Assembly: GCF_020382885.2 (NCBI RefSeq)
Contig: NC_058499.1
Span: 15,113,872-15,177,871 of the forward strand
Direction: 5' to 3'
Source of the DNA: Scatophagus argus
Taxonomy: Eukaryota > Chordata > Actinopteri > Scatophagidae
Length of the DNA: 64,000 bases
The position numbers and the translations under genes are program-made. Positions 11,778-26,200 of this stretch are shown in pieces. A model generated the notes under the pieces. That model was not told the DNA's origin and ran no database searches. It saw nothing but the letters and a program-made list of their open reading frames with translations. Each line of letters begins with the position of its first letter. Position 1 is the first letter of the stretch.

Positions 11778-14700
11778 ATGGCAGGACTGCCCCGCAGGAT
11801 CACAAAGGTAATCATTTCACACTTTAAACCGCAGCATGTCTAACTTTTATGCCATGGCTACAACTCTACCTGCACAGTGTAAACTCCCACTGCTTTGCTG
11901 GTACGCCCGGTTAACTGTTTTGTGTGCTACCATTAGCATCCACCTCGCTAACGTTACTTGGATAAAGTAACCTCCGTTTCATTCCTTTGCCGAGATACAC
12001 CTAGACACGGTGGGTTAAAAGGACAGCAACGCATTGTAAAACAAATATAGATAATGTGTTGCATGCCGGCATTATGTCTTCTAAATATTCTTTATAAGCA
12101 CAGTAGAGTTCTCAAGTTGCTTCTCATCATATCGTGGTGCAGACTGAATGACTGACTAAGCAGGCTAATGATGCTATCCTCGGCTAGTTTGTTAGCTTCG
12201 TTTGTTTTTAATGATGGCAACAGCAACATCCAACAAGCTAATGCTAACCTGTTAGCTTCATACTCCGAGTACTGTGCATATCTTTTAAGCACACATAAGC
12301 TGAGATGGGTTGTTTGTGTCTTGTTGTTTTTTCCTATTGAAATTATTTTGCTGTTTAAGGCTAGCTTCTTTAGCTTAGCGCTACCTGCTAGCTATTAGTT
12401 AAATTAAACGTTAGTACCATAACTTTGAGCTGTATTAGCAAGTGTTGAATATGTAGCGAACCAAACGGTTATGCTCAGCGTGCAAAAGATGCTGCTGCTT
12501 TTAAGAAGAGCTGCCCCCTGTACACACTTCACAACTAAAGCCTCATGTTACTCACAGACTAATACAGTGGATTACAGCTACATTCATCTGTCATGACAGC
12601 CTTTATACTAACTAATTGATTTCATTTTATTTCAGTGTCATCATGACATTTCAGTGGACTAAGTTTTGAGAGGGGCTCTGGTTACTTGGCATATGGCTTG
12701 CTTGTGTTGTTGTGAAGCTTTCTTTTCCAGTGCAGGTTGCAATTTATGTTTTCATTATGTATTAATTAATACAAGCTATATTAAAATTCATTTTTTCTAT
12801 AAAATGGCAAAAATATTAAGTTCCCAGAGACGAGGGTGATGTGTTGAAAGCTGACCAGCCACCGCAAATATTTAATTTATAATTGTATGAAACATAGAAA
12901 AGCTGGCCTGTCTTCTATTTGTGAACCTAATAAGTGACTAATTTTCATTCAGCCAAGACTGGAGTTGACTCTTCATTCTTATACCTTAATTTTTAATTTT
13001 TATCTGTGACTAAAGGTTTTGTTTTGTTTGTATTCCTGCCACTCCTGTGCACCCTGTAGATTGTTCAAATTTTGGAGCAGTGCATGCTGCTAGTCTTCTT
13101 GATACCTTCATTTTTACCTCTTACCTACAAGCTTCACTGAAACCACTAACTTTTCTTTTTTCTTTGTGGTACCTTTACAGAGCCCTTAATGTAAATATGA
13201 AAATAACAATGTATTCTGTATATTTGTGTAGATAAACCAGATATACTGGAAATAAAGCTTATGATTTGTAAAGGAGTGTGCTTATCATGTACTGATTTTT
13301 TACATTACATTAAACACTTAGGAAATATGAATGATGTGTAAGAGAAGATTGCACAGGTGGGTTAGTAAGCAGACTGCAGACTAGTGTTGCTGGGAAAAGG
13401 TGGCAGGGTTGGGATGGGAACAGTACTTAACGTACCAAGCCCTTGAGCCCTCAGAGCGTGTGACTGGAGCTGGGAGCCCCTCTGCCGTCTGTGTTTTCAC
13501 TGCATGGTTTTGTCTGTGGGTTATCTGAAACATTTCAGGAATCTCACTCCCATTTGCATCCAGGAAAAGAACATCAAAAACAATGGGTCCTGGCTTTTGC
13601 CAAGCTTCACTCGATTTCTTATGTAGTCGGCTGTTATTTATTTATTGCTCTGTTGTAATCAGGCTTGATGCTTTTAATAAACAAGTCTGCATTTGAAACC
13701 AGTAGCATGGGAATACCAGGTTTTTAGATTAGAAAATAATCAAAGGGCCTCATATAGTATCAGTACTACAGTTTGGTGAATACAGAATGTACAGAGAAGA
13801 GTTGGAGAAAAGTGACGTTTATATATGAATTGCTAAAAGAATCTCTCAAGCGTGCCACTCAGTGCTACATCATGCAAATCAGATACCTGCTCCTCTTTCA
13901 CAGCAAAGATGTCTGTTTCTGTGGGTCACTTGGTTGACACGATTCAGGAGAAGCCTTGCTGCAGTGGCTTATGGGAATGAAAGTAATAGTCTCCTGCGGT
14001 GCTGTAGCTGAGTCAGTGTCACCTCTAAAAGACAAATACATACTGCACACAGTCTTCAGAATTACAGGAGTGAGCCACTGTTGCAGTCACAGCTACCCTT
14101 GCCTCTGTGATAAATGATAAAAGCCAAGCAGACCGCAGACCGTAGTCCATCGCCTGCCTGCCAACTCTGTTGTTAGAACAGTAATGACTCCCTTTTATGA
14201 TAATTTTATATAATAGTAAACATATTTTATCAATTTCACATGAAATTCTGGGTTGTTTCGTTTGGCTGGGTAATATAGTAGCACCAACGTATAGTTAATT
14301 TCTTTCTTTCTTTTTCTATACCAGGAAACTCAGCGTTTGCTTGCAGAGCCTGTCCCAGGCATCAAGGCTGAGCCAGATGAAGGCAATGCCCGCTACTTTC
14401 ACGTGGTCATTGCTGGACCTCAGGACTCACCTTTTGAGGGGGGCACATTTAAACTTGAACTCTTTTTACCAGAGGAATATCCCATGGCAGCTCCTAAAGT
14501 ACGCTTCATGACCAAAATATATCATCCCAATGTAGACAAGTTGGGAAGAATATGTCTAGACATTTTGAAAGGTAAGTCGGTACTCTGAAATATCACTGTT
14601 CAAAATCAAAAACTACTCTGGAGACAGCAAACTGCAGCTGTTGTTATGGTAGAGGGCAAGTCTCACTCATGTATAACTCACTGGTCTCTGGCTCTAATGA

Positions 14701-16758
14701 ATTCTCTGTGGACCAGCTGAATGCTTGGAAGGATGATATACAGGAACATATTGCCTTAAAGGAACATGTGTCTGAAAGCCCATACCAAAACAGTCAACAC
14801 AAGATTACAGCTACTACAATTTAACTGGCTAATAAGTACATATATAACTTCAGTCAAATTGCATAAATTTAACAGTAACACATAGATGCATATTAAGCAT
14901 AGACAGGAGAGTGGAACATTGTTTCACTGCCTTCGGGGGTGTGGGAAGATAAACAGTTTCAAGAAGAGTTTTAGTGTGACATATCACATGCAGTAGCTGT
15001 GGTTTATACTAGGAATTCAACCAAATTCACCTGTTATCGAAAAATAAAAGAAAAGTTATAATCAAGTGGCTCAGGAAGATGCCCCTCTGCCTCTCAGTGG
15101 AGAAAATCTTCTGTTCTTAAGGGGAACCCTTCATTCACTTTATTGAAAATGGGGATATGAAGTATGAACGAGAGGCTGGGGAAAGGGGCAAAGTTTGGGT
15201 GATGACAGGCTGACTGTGTAGAAAGAGGAGCAGTAACCTTTTATATTTATTCACTTATTCAGTTTATTTATTTAGGTTGTTTTGTTGTATACCTTCTGCC
15301 ATTACATTTTTTGTACTTATTTCAGTAATGCCTCTTTTTTTTAATTGAATTATTTTTAGAATGTTGTTCGTCCTTTTTTGTGTCTTGTCATGTTGAAAAT
15401 CATTAGAGACAGTGTTAGAAAATGTTGCCGTATTTGCAGGGTCAGCTATGTGTGGCACGCATTGTGATTTACCCTAAAATTTGTTTAACTTTGGCTTTAA
15501 CAGCCACTTTGCATTTGTGCTGTCTTTGGCATGTTCAGTCAGACTTGTTACTGTTGGAAAGCCTGTATGTATTATGTCCTGTGATGTTTGGTCTGTGAAT
15601 GAACAGAGGGATTTGCCAATTTCATCTTGCTCAAAAGATCAAGGGCTGTTACATTACATTTGTGGCTCCTAACTGGAGCTTTGTGCCACCACTACTGTAG
15701 ATCACCACTGTTTCCTCGTTGTTGTTGCAGTGTAAAATAGGCACACTTTTACTTGTGCGTTACTCTCTTTTCCTCTCTTTTTACTTCCTCGCACCCTCTT
15801 GTCCCTCTGCTCTTCTTGGTCTGTGTTTCAGTCTTATTAAGTATTTTTTTTCCCCCCAGTCCTTTTTTATTTTTTTTTTTATCTTTTCAGATAAATGGTC
15901 GCCCGCTTTGCAGATTCGTACAGTGCTGCTCTCCATCCAGGCGTTGCTAAGTGCACCCAACCCCGATGATCCCCTAGCGAATGACGTTGCAGAGAAGTGG
16001 AAGTCCAGTGAAGCTGAAGCCATAGAAACAGGTGAGAGCTATGATCTGGCTGCGTTTACCTCAGGGTTGATTGCACTTTCCACCCAATCATGTCTGTGTG
16101 CTCCCTGTCCCCTCATCAGTTGGGTTAAAGGAACATCTGGCACACATAGTACAAAACCCAAAACACTGTGTAGCATCTGTGTTGCACTATGAGGTGTATT
16201 CTTGTGTTTTTTACTGTTACTTTTTCAACTGTCTTGACCAGAATTATTTATACCATATCCTTAATGTAAATTGTGTATCTCAGTTAATGAAATGTGGTGA
16301 AATTATTAATCATTTATGACAAAGCATATAATTTTAAATGTAATAATACGACCACTAGTCCAAATTTAACTAGACTGAAACTTTTGAGATAAGAGAGCAA
16401 TACTCAAACCGTTAATTCTTTTTTCATCGATATATTTTTGTTTTATAATTAATTATGTTGGTAATCACATTTGATCAATTTGATTAATTAATGAACATGT
16501 TGACTTTGTGTAGCTGTTGGTCATCCGGCTTCATCGATACTTGTTATTACTAAATAATTTTCATATTATTCATATTCATTTAATGTTAATCTGGTTAATA
16601 CCCCCTCCCATATGTCTGACCTTTTTTTTTCTTTTTAAATAATGAGGATTTCATAAAACTTTTCTTATCCTCGCTGAAGGTTTTTTGTTTGTTTGTTTGT
16701 TTTTAACTTTACAGCCAAGACGTGGACCAGGCTCTATGCAAACAAAACTGAAGTGTAG
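11778..16758 (+). CDS. ube2n: Ubiquitin-conjugating enzyme E2 N (Ubc13)
   Basis: E2 enzyme that pairs with a UEV partner (UBE2V1 or UBE2V2) to build K63-linked ubiquitin chains in DNA-damage tolerance and NF-kB signalling. Four coding exons are 11778-11807, 14325-14571, 15891-16031 and 16715-16758, all GT-AG and in phase, giving 153 residues from [10 protein letters not shown]. The catalytic Cys87 is in GRICLDI, preceded by the HPN motif (77-79). The UEV-contact residues Glu55, Phe57 and Met64 (human numbering) are all present. The body is almost identical to mammalian UBE2N, but the end differs: RLYANKTEV here, RLYAMNNI in human, one residue longer. Teleosts often keep two copies (ube2na and ube2nb); I cannot say which this is. 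A 3' UTR of about 1.2 kb follows. Confidence 0.97.
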
Positions 16759-16864
16759 AGCAGCCTGACAAGTGGAGATACAATTGGAAGTCAAGCATGA
16801 ACACAAACCCTCATATTCTGCCAAGACCTCTTCCAACTTTATTTGCATATAAATGACACAGTCT

Positions 16865-16866
<2 letters not shown>

Positions 16867-16895
<29 letters not shown>
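16867..16895. repeat. (AT)n microsatellite in the ube2n 3' UTR
   Basis: A run of about 14 AT units starts about 110 bases after the ube2n stop codon, inside the predicted 3' UTR. Confidence 0.95.
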
Positions 16896-16904
<9 letters not shown>

Positions 16905-17943
16905 TATATTATGAAATAAACATGAATATATTATAAAGGATAAAAACAACTGCTGACAATTGGTGATTTTAAATGCACGCTAGTAGTGAAATGACTGGTC
17001 ACTGTCCTAATTCACTACTGTTCAAATGCATGGGCAGAGCTTGTAGATCTACTCACTTGGCTTTCTTTGTCCATTTATTTTGAAAGTCTTTGCCAAATGT
17101 TGCTTCTAAGCACATTTATGGGGGAAGAGGGCCCCACATTTTAGGTGGAGGCTTGAGAACAGTGGAGACAGTGGGAGGTGTTGTCTAGATATGGTCAATA
17201 TTGTGTACTATTTCTTTTAACTTTGTTTTTTTATGTTGCTGTTTATGAAATGCAGCTAACTACTACTAGCCCGCTGTATGTAGGCACTCACCTGGATGCA
17301 GACAAGTGTTTGGTCCTGCATAGATGGACGCATAAACGATCGCATTCCTTCTTGCGTACACATCTGGCTGCATCAAATGCAAACTAATATTACTAAAACC
17401 CAAACTGAGCCTTTCACTGTCACGTTAATGTTTTCTGCCACTCTGAGTGTAAACTGTAGGCTTGTGGGTGGTGTGTGGAGAGTGTGGAGTGTATGGTGGA
17501 CATTGTGAGCAGTTTTACCATATGTTGTTTTTGTGTTTTGTTTTGTTTTTTTTTGTTTTGTTTTTTACCTTAGCCAGTTTTTTATATGTGAATCTTGCTT
17601 TCAGTTCCCACACTAACCACTCTATGTCATTACAGTCTAATGGTTCAAGACTCAGTGGTTTACTTCTTCCCATGGCATTTATTTCACAAAGCAGTGGTTA
17701 CACTTGACTGTCAGTTGTCTGGTGACATGAGGTGGGGTGGGGTGGTGATCTGTGTGAGAGGAGTGCTGGCTTGTCACAGGATCAAACGCCAAAAGATCAG
17801 TGAAAGCTTTTGGCTGAAAAGTCTGTATTCAATTCACTGTTTGTAAATTCATTTTTTCTATTGTTCTGGTGTGTGGAGAGGAAATGTTTTCCTGCTCTGA
17901 GAATGCTATGAAACGGTCCACCTTCATACATTTATGTTGTGTA

Positions 17944-17966
17944 AATAAAATCTGTTGGTTAATAAA
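17944..17966 (+). terminator. Polyadenylation signals of ube2n
   Basis: Two AATAAA hexamers (17944-17949 and 17961-17966) lie about 1.2 kb after the stop codon. Either could end the mature mRNA. Confidence 0.65.
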
Positions 17967-17984
17967 TAGTCGTGTTGGTGTCAT

Positions 17985-20211
17985 TCTTAATGGGACAGTT
18001 ACTGTAGTGATGAGTGTAAGGAGTTGCTAGTTCTTTAAAAAAAAAAAGGAATTTGATTTATTATAATAATTATTGTTTGTAAATTCGTTAACAAATGAAT
18101 TAGCTAATACTGTTCAGAATTGTGAGGATGTGAATTGTAAGGTTTCATTAAGTTTGTACTGAAGATTAATTTCCCTGCTTTACAATAGACAAGATAAATG
18201 TTGCAGTTTTTAAATTTTTTTTTTTTTACTATACTTGCAGTAATTTGAAATATTTAATGCTTGAAAAATCCCTTTTTTAGTCAATCAGCAGTTATTTCCA
18301 ACCTCCTTTCCAGTGGACTATTATTTATCAGTGTGTGAAGGTTGAAATTGTCCAGTTGGCCACCTCATTTTTCTAACATGATATTATCTGTTTAATGCAT
18401 GTCTAAACCAATCTTTACACAGATGATACTGTTATGTGACACATTGCTGACTCAAACCACCAAGAACTTACAGCTCTCACCCTGAAGCACTGAAAGACAA
18501 TCTCATTAACTTACTATCAGATGCAAATCAAAACGACTGAATCCTTTTCTCTAAGCGTGGTGCCTAAAACCTTCACAGGGTTTACAGAGCTGTGTGTCCT
18601 CCCCAGGCACGTGGGTCTGGTTCACTCACATTAAGTTAAAAGTTTAAGGAGGTTTTCAAAGTTGTCCTGCTTAGCCTGGAAAACCGAGGTCTACATGTTT
18701 GCATGCCCGTGACTCTAGTAACTGTATTTGCAGAACATGACGTGGTTCTTGACTTTTCACAAACCTTTTAATCGTCATGTGAGTGCTTCTTAGGATGTGG
18801 GTCAGGATCATTCATGAATTACTACATTTTTTACCTATTCTATTCTATATATCTATTCCTCCCTTTTTAGATGGTGCCAGATACCACTATCTTACAGCGG
18901 TGAATGTCTTCAATGAGAAGGACACATCCAAATACAAAGGCATTGTCATTTTTTTAAACACTTCTACACTTTTCCACCTTTGAACATTTCCTATAGTTTG
19001 AAGACAGTCCTCATCCACTAGAGGGAAGCCCTGAGCTTTGTAACTTCTTCACTCAGCAGTGCGTGGCTTCACCACCTCACTACAAGAGGATGGCTGCTGT
19101 AAATAACCTGTGGGTGAAATAACATGATACTGCAGCGAACTCAACAGTTTATTTGCCCTAATGATTGTGTGGGTAATCATGAAAATCCAAATGCAAAATA
19201 TCATTTTTGTTCTCACTTGTACCTTGGCTGTCAAGATATGAGTTGATGCAACAGCTTAATAAATAGAAACGTAATGCAAATTCGATGCATGTGTTGAAAG
19301 GCAGAGTTTATTTATTTTTCTGTTGATGTATTTATGTGTTGGATGTATTTGTTCCTGTTCCTGAAACTGTTTACCAGTACAAATTATTATATTTGTATAT
19401 ATCTAAAAGGTGAGAAAAGTGAGAAATACGGATGCTTTTATAAGACATATGCTGTTAAAATGAAGGCTGGCATATATGTGTCTGTAGATGAAATGCTAAT
19501 AAGAACATTCTTAACTTCTGAAATTAAACCCCCCCAGTCACAAACCAGTTTAACCGATCAGCCAGTAATGACTTATCTTGTTCGTAAGCAATCTCCTATG
19601 AGTAGGAAAAGACGCTTAAGCTATCTACAAAGCACCTTGTTTCAGGGTGGAAGATCTTCTGAGCGGCCCTTGAAAGCAGCATTCCAGAGACACACACACA
19701 TCACTCACGCGCACGACGGTTTTTGAAGATTACCAGGCAACCGCGCTGACAAAAACGGCAGCATGAGCTGACGACTTGATCAACTGGACTGTCTGGCTTT
19801 TATAAATCTCCCTCCTAATGATGAGTATAAAACTCTGTGTAACCTGGGAGCTGACAGGCAGCCTGTTGCGCAGCTCTAAGGTCAGCTGCTAGCTACTCAC
19901 CGACCACAGATGAGAGCGTGTGTTGAATCATGCGTGGTGACAGCAGCGCTGAACCACCATGGTAGGTAGCTACAATATACGACCAGATACAGCGTGACAT
20001 TGCCCAGAAATGAATGGACCGAGTCCACACGTTGTAACTTGGATTATCTGAAGAAGGTTGAGCTGGGGAAGATTTCGGAGATTTGCGTTCCCCCTCAGCG
20101 TGTCTCCTACAGCCGAAGCCACTTTCTCCATCGTCTGATTGAGTCCTGATTTTCGCTTTTCCCCACCAAGTTTTTTTTCCCCCAAGATTCCTCGACGATT
20201 GGTAGATATAA
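17985..20211. other. Intergenic between ube2n and nudt4, including the nudt4 promoter and 5' UTR
   Basis: About 2.2 kb between two genes on the same strand. The last 350 bases become less AT-rich and should contain the nudt4 transcription start and 5' UTR. An open segment near 18868-18941, preceded by a pyrimidine-rich acceptor-like stretch, matches no family I know. No repeat was recognised. Confidence 0.5.
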
Positions 20212-23200
20212 ATGATGAAGTTTAAGCCCAACCAGACCAGGACGTACGACGGCGAAGGGTTCAAAAGAAGAGCGGCTTGTTTGTGTTTCAGAAATGAGAA
20301 AGAGGACGAGGTAAGAATGTGTGTGTGTGTGTGTGTCGACGGCTGAAGTTGGTGGTCAGACAGCTAGCAGTGGTCGTTACGAGAGGACATTAACTCATAA
20401 ACTCTGGCGGACTGCTGTCGTACACCGCCCCGCTTTATCACTGCACGTTAACAGACCTGTCGTGCACATAAGGCACGCTGGATTTCAGTATAATATTCAG
20501 GTTCAGGTGTCTAATGCCTTGAATTGAAGAGTTGGCTGGATGTGAACATAACTTGGTCGGAGGGCCAGATATTTTACCTAGTAAACAACCTGTAGCTCTT
20601 ATAAGTTGGCACCCTGGGTAACCAGCACCCGATAGGAGATCATTATTTTCATTTTCTTTCCAAGTTGAAATTAATAACTCGTAATTCACAAAAGACAAGG
20701 CTTCCTCTTTGTGTGATCGCATTACAAACTGTGCTGGCTTAAGTATTATCGCTGACAGGCCTGCAGACTCAATCATTTATTTGATTACATATTCACGCCC
20801 TCATAAATCTTTAGTACCATCTCTTTAATGTAATACACCTGAGACTGTAAATACCACCTGTCATTAGAAAATCTAACATGGATCAGTCATCTCGGTGGTG
20901 TTTGTTTTATAATTTACACTGACCTCAGCTGATATGGTTAATGTATGGGGTAATATTCATTCAACACGTGTTATGGCATTGGAGTACTGCAGCATTAGTC
21001 TTGTTAACTCATATTTAGTGTGTATTTAATTATGTATCATAAAGCAACATTGGCAGGACACTCAGTTGCTCAAAAATGTGTACCTTTTGAAGTATGGACA
21101 TATACATGTAGTTGAATATCAAATGTGACTTTGCACTTCCAATACTAACGTCAAATGCATCATTTCACCTAAAAGAGTGTTTTGGTGAATATCGAATTTA
21201 GAGAATTGTTGACATTGATATTACAAATGACCAGATTTGAGTGTGTCTTCCTATATATTCATTCTGCAGCAAACAGGAGCTCTTAAAATAATTATGTAAA
21301 AAGCAAAAAAAAAAAAAGTTTTGTAGAACATATCATTCTCCACTGATGCTAAAATTAATTGGGTTTTTAGTTGTGGTAATAATTAAGACTGAGCTAATAT
21401 GGAAGAAGTTATACACTGGCCACACAGAGCTGTTCTAGGTCACAATGTGTCTGCCCAGTGACGGCAGCCCATCTCAGAGCCACATGTGACAGGGGGAGTG
21501 GGGTCACAGGGGCCTGGATCGGGGGCTGAGTGTTAAACTGCGTGCTAAACACCAAGTGACCTATCAGCTGCAATTTATAGAAACTAGGTGCAGGCACTTG
21601 CTGTCCCCTGACAGATTTGCTTTCCTGCTCCTTGTGCTCCCTCCCTCCCTCCACTTGTTCATCTGTGAGAGTGCTGACATATGTTAAATTTCACTTTATC
21701 GTTGATTGCACTGGAGGATTATGAAATGGTCTCATGTGTCGTGATGAAATTTCTCACTCTTACTGTCTCTTACTTTGACTATATGAGTCACACTTTATGT
21801 GGTAAAGTATCTGTCCAGTATGCATACCTGGTTTACAGTCACTTCCTCATCATGTCAGCTGGAGTCCAGAAGGGCAGGAACAGGTCTGCAGAAAAATACT
21901 GAACAGGATGAATTCACATGGTAGTACTCTGATAAACAGTGTGATCTGTCTATTTTCACCTTTCAGTGCAAGGGAAAATGTTATTATTGCATGCTGTGCT
22001 GATTTTGTACATAATCACACTTTCTGTAACTGGCATACAACATGTTTTTATCTGGTAAGTAAGTCGTGAATTATAATACAGTCAAAACGTTTCCATAATT
22101 ACAATCACATATGTGAATTTGAATGGGAAAATGATTGAAATCAGTATCACAATATAAACAAGAAATATAAAAATAGATATCACAGTATGGTGAATTTAGG
22201 CAAAGTTTTTGCATTACATCAGATAAAATCCACGTAAAACAAGCTTTTATGATAATATACGGTCATAGTTTGTGTTAGCTGAAAGTCACTACAAAAATCC
22301 TGAAGTATCCTCATCACACTAAAAATTGAAAATTATACTGAAAGCCTCACAGGGACAGTATCAGTAGCAATACTGTGTATTGGTTTGCATTATATTGTAC
22401 AGAGATGTACATTATTGTGCAGAAAAACTAATCTGACAGAAACAGAATGCCCCTTTTTTTGCTTTAAGGTCTCGCCTGATGATACCTCGATCTTCGTATT
22501 AAGCCTGTCAGCAGTATTTAGCCTGCATTGTGATCAGGTGTTTTTTTCCTCCGTAAAGCTGATGTGGATGTGCGCTCTCGAAGCTCTTCGTCACTCTCTC
22601 ACTGAGGTGCGTGGAGCCTGTCGGGGTCATTAACCTCCTCTGCTAAGCTCTTTTGTTTTCATACAGAAAGCCAACTGCTGATCCAGTGGTTTTTGAGCGC
22701 GTACGTGTTTCAGACGGCGTTTGCGTGAAATTGCGCATGCATGTGTGTGTTGTGTGCATTTGTGTCAGTGAGACAGCTGCCAGTGTTTCTGCAGCACTTG
22801 GGGGGGAGGGGTTCCTGCACAGATAGTTCATGGGGCCAGATCTCAGCACGGATCTCATCATCTTCTCAGCTATTAATTTGCCACCTCATCATCATTCATC
22901 ACACATGATGTACAGCCTAAAACTCCTGCCGGACATTAAATGGAATAGTAGCGTCAGTGTATCTCTAATTAGTTGAGATCACCTTTTTTAAATCCGTTTT
23001 CGGTTATGCTTGGTGTTAAAAAGTCTCGTTAAAATCTGCTTCGTAAAAACATGAAACCTTCTAAGAGCGGTGAATACGTTTCATTACTTTACATCACTGA
23101 TTGAAATAAGAAATACATAATTTTCTGTAGTTACATAATATTCTCATCATTCTGTCAGTTATGCACTGAGGTCAACGACTTCTTAATTTAAAATGCCTGT

Positions 23201-26200
23201 GTCAAGTGGAGGACCTGAAGATTGAGATCTGCAGGTTTTTGTGAATAAGTGGCAACTAAAGATACAGTGAAAGTGACATTACATGTCAGAAAGATCACAT
23301 GTACCTTCTGACTTTTTCTGTTATCCAAACATAAATATTGACAGAGGTGCCTGAACTAAGAATAAGTCACATGGTGTCCAGAGGGTTTGTAAATGCAAGG
23401 ACAGAGGCATAGTTTTGTCACACCCACATGCATTTAAGCATTTATATCAATGATCCAAAGCATGTAAACAGGTTCACAGGTTCTCATTGTGACTTTAAAG
23501 TTGTAGCTGCATAATTAGCTCGTTGATCCATGATGAACTGAATGAGCTCAGTCAGCAGTGAGACTGTCAGAATAATGTTTGACTGAAGTGCTGTCTCACT
23601 CCTGAAGTTTTTTGTGGTTTTCTTATCTTAATCTTGACCAGCTTACAGAATGAGTTATAGCCGAGCTTTGACTGCAGTGCAGATGTTGTCATTAGTGCTC
23701 TTGGCAAATCTGTCACGCTTCCATGATCAGGTCTCTGTGGGAATGTGGACACATCTTAATGTTGTATTTACCTGGAATGTCTAATGTGCCAAAAGCAGAT
23801 TTTCAGCACTATTTTTTAACTCCTCTTTGCTGACAAGAGAGCTGTTAACAGGAGAATGTGATGACTGCACATGTTCAGTGGAATTCAGAAAACATTCAGA
23901 CGTGAATTTAACTTGGGTCAGAGTGATGCCAGATAGGGTTTAAGGTCAAGCGACTGCTTCTCCAGCAGGCTCAAAAAAGACCACTCTGTTTGAGGTCGGT
24001 TAAACACAGTCCGCGGCTGTGTTCAGCTTGATTATTTCAGATTAGACTGTTGATTTGGCATCTTTTGTAATGTTTTATAGCTCCTCAAGATTTTAATGTT
24101 TTTACTACTAATGTTTTTATTACGTAAATGGTGACTGGAAGGGAGTTTGCATGCTGTCCCTGTACCTGCGTGGGTTTTCTCCGGATACTGGGGCTTCTTT
24201 CCACAATCCCAAAAACATGCACATTAGGTTGATTGGCTACTCTACATTGCCCCTAGGTGTGAGTGTGTGCGTGCAGTTTGATGTTGGCAACATGTTTCAA
24301 GCAAGTTGGAACAGGAACAACAACAGTGGAGGCACCTCAAAAAACACCTGTTTTGGAATATTCAACAGGTAATATTCCAAACAGGCCATTTTGAGATTTA
24401 GTTGTGAAATGCATCATGTTTTTCGGTTGTCCTTCCATCTCATTCTCTGAAATGCCTCTAGGCAATTTCTTCAGAGTTGGCACAAATGTCCACTTGGGCT
24501 GGAGGATAAATGGATGTGAATTTGATAGTCAAAGATCAAGGTCATTGTCACCTCACAAAGCAGTCATGACTCAAGAATTCATAGTAATGTGTAATAGGAT
24601 AAAATGATGAACTGATGACATTTTAAATTGAAAAGGTCATAATGTTTTCTGCCCATTATTCAACACCATAACTCTGTAACAGAAGCGCACGTTTTGACCA
24701 TATTTCACATTTGGTCACATACTAAATTGTGACACTAATCTTGGGTGTCCAATTTAAATCTGTGCTGATTGTATAGATGCTCTGTGCTGCTGGATTGAAG
24801 ATGTGTGTGTGAAGCATCTACATTTTAGAATTTGTAGCATCTTTGCAGCAACATCCGGATTTGAAGCATTGTTGTCCACCACAGGCTCATTAGTTGTGAT
24901 TATATTGAGCTTCAGGTGAATGTAGTTCCACCTTGTAATGACAGTCTCTACATACAGTGTATTATATGAGTCTGGGCAGACATGGATGTAAACTAAACAT
25001 GACTGCACGAAGGCACAGAACTGCAACAGTTATTCTTTTAATTTATGTTTTACTCAGCGTCCAAAGTTTTCTGGAATTGGGGTTGTGGTTATGTGGCAAA
25101 CAGTGTGCCATGCTCAGGAGCCCAATATGTTCAGATTGCATCAAGTAAACACAGTGACTGGCATGACACGGAAGATCTTTAATACACACTCCTGCTGAAT
25201 GAGTGAAGCCACCAACGATGAATGAGTGAAGCCACCGACACATATAGTGGTGAGGGACTCTAAACTTGGGGATGGTGTTGCAGTGTTTTTAGCACCCAGA
25301 ACTCTGCAACAGAGACCTGACGAAGGCTTTTCTCCTTGGAAGGTGATACTGGTGAGCAGCAGTCGACATCCAGACCAGTGGATTGTGCCAGGAGGAGGAA
25401 TGGAGCCTGAGGAGGAGCCCTGTGGAGCTGCAGTCAGGGAGGTGTATGAAGAGGTGAGCTCATCTGCTGAAAAGATGAAGAAAACTTGCACTGTTACTCA
25501 TCTTGAAATTCTTCCTCTTCTGCTTTTTGTGGCTGGCAGCCGGTAAAAGCAATGTCAGATGTCCTTTGTGGTGTTTTTGCATGTTTACTCCATACATTTG
25601 ACATTACTGCTGGCCATTTTCCATTTAGATGATTTTCTTGTTTCCCAGGGAGCCACTGTGTTCATTGGGCAAACACAACATGAAAATCAGCTTTCACAGA
25701 CTTGGACCTTCTTCAGTTTTTAAGGGGGTTAAAGTTGGTGAAAGTAGGACTTCATTGTCTGCCTGCTCAACTTCTTTTGGGAATTTCCAACATCTGAGTT
25801 GTGAGAGTCAGCTGATCAGCAGTATTGCTTTCACAAGCGATGTTGTCATAAAATGAAATGTGAAAGGTAAACAATGAGCAAACACTGGTATTGTGAAAAA
25901 TGCAAAGTGAACTAGGCCATTTCATGGGTTCAAAAGGTCAAATGTTGGATATGATGCATTGATTGAGAGCTATGCCTGCATTGGCCTGGATGGAGATGTT
26001 TGGCAATGGTGCATAATTGTCTGTGGTTTAGTAAAGGAGGCTGCTGGTATTGGGCCAAAGTGTTGGGTTTGGCCTGAGCTGTGAGCTTCTGCCTTGGATG
26101 GCAGTGGTGCTGATAGCTTTGAAGTATGGCTGTGACATTTGGGAAGGGTTTCCAGTTACCCACATCCTGTGCCTCCCAAAACAGGCATGTATCTGAATAT

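Noticed and set aside
18783..18983. Open frame containing DGARYHYLTAVNVFNEKD after an acceptor-like stretch
   Set aside because: Looks exon-like at first sight but matches no family I know and has no partner exons between ube2n and nudt4. A protein search would decide.
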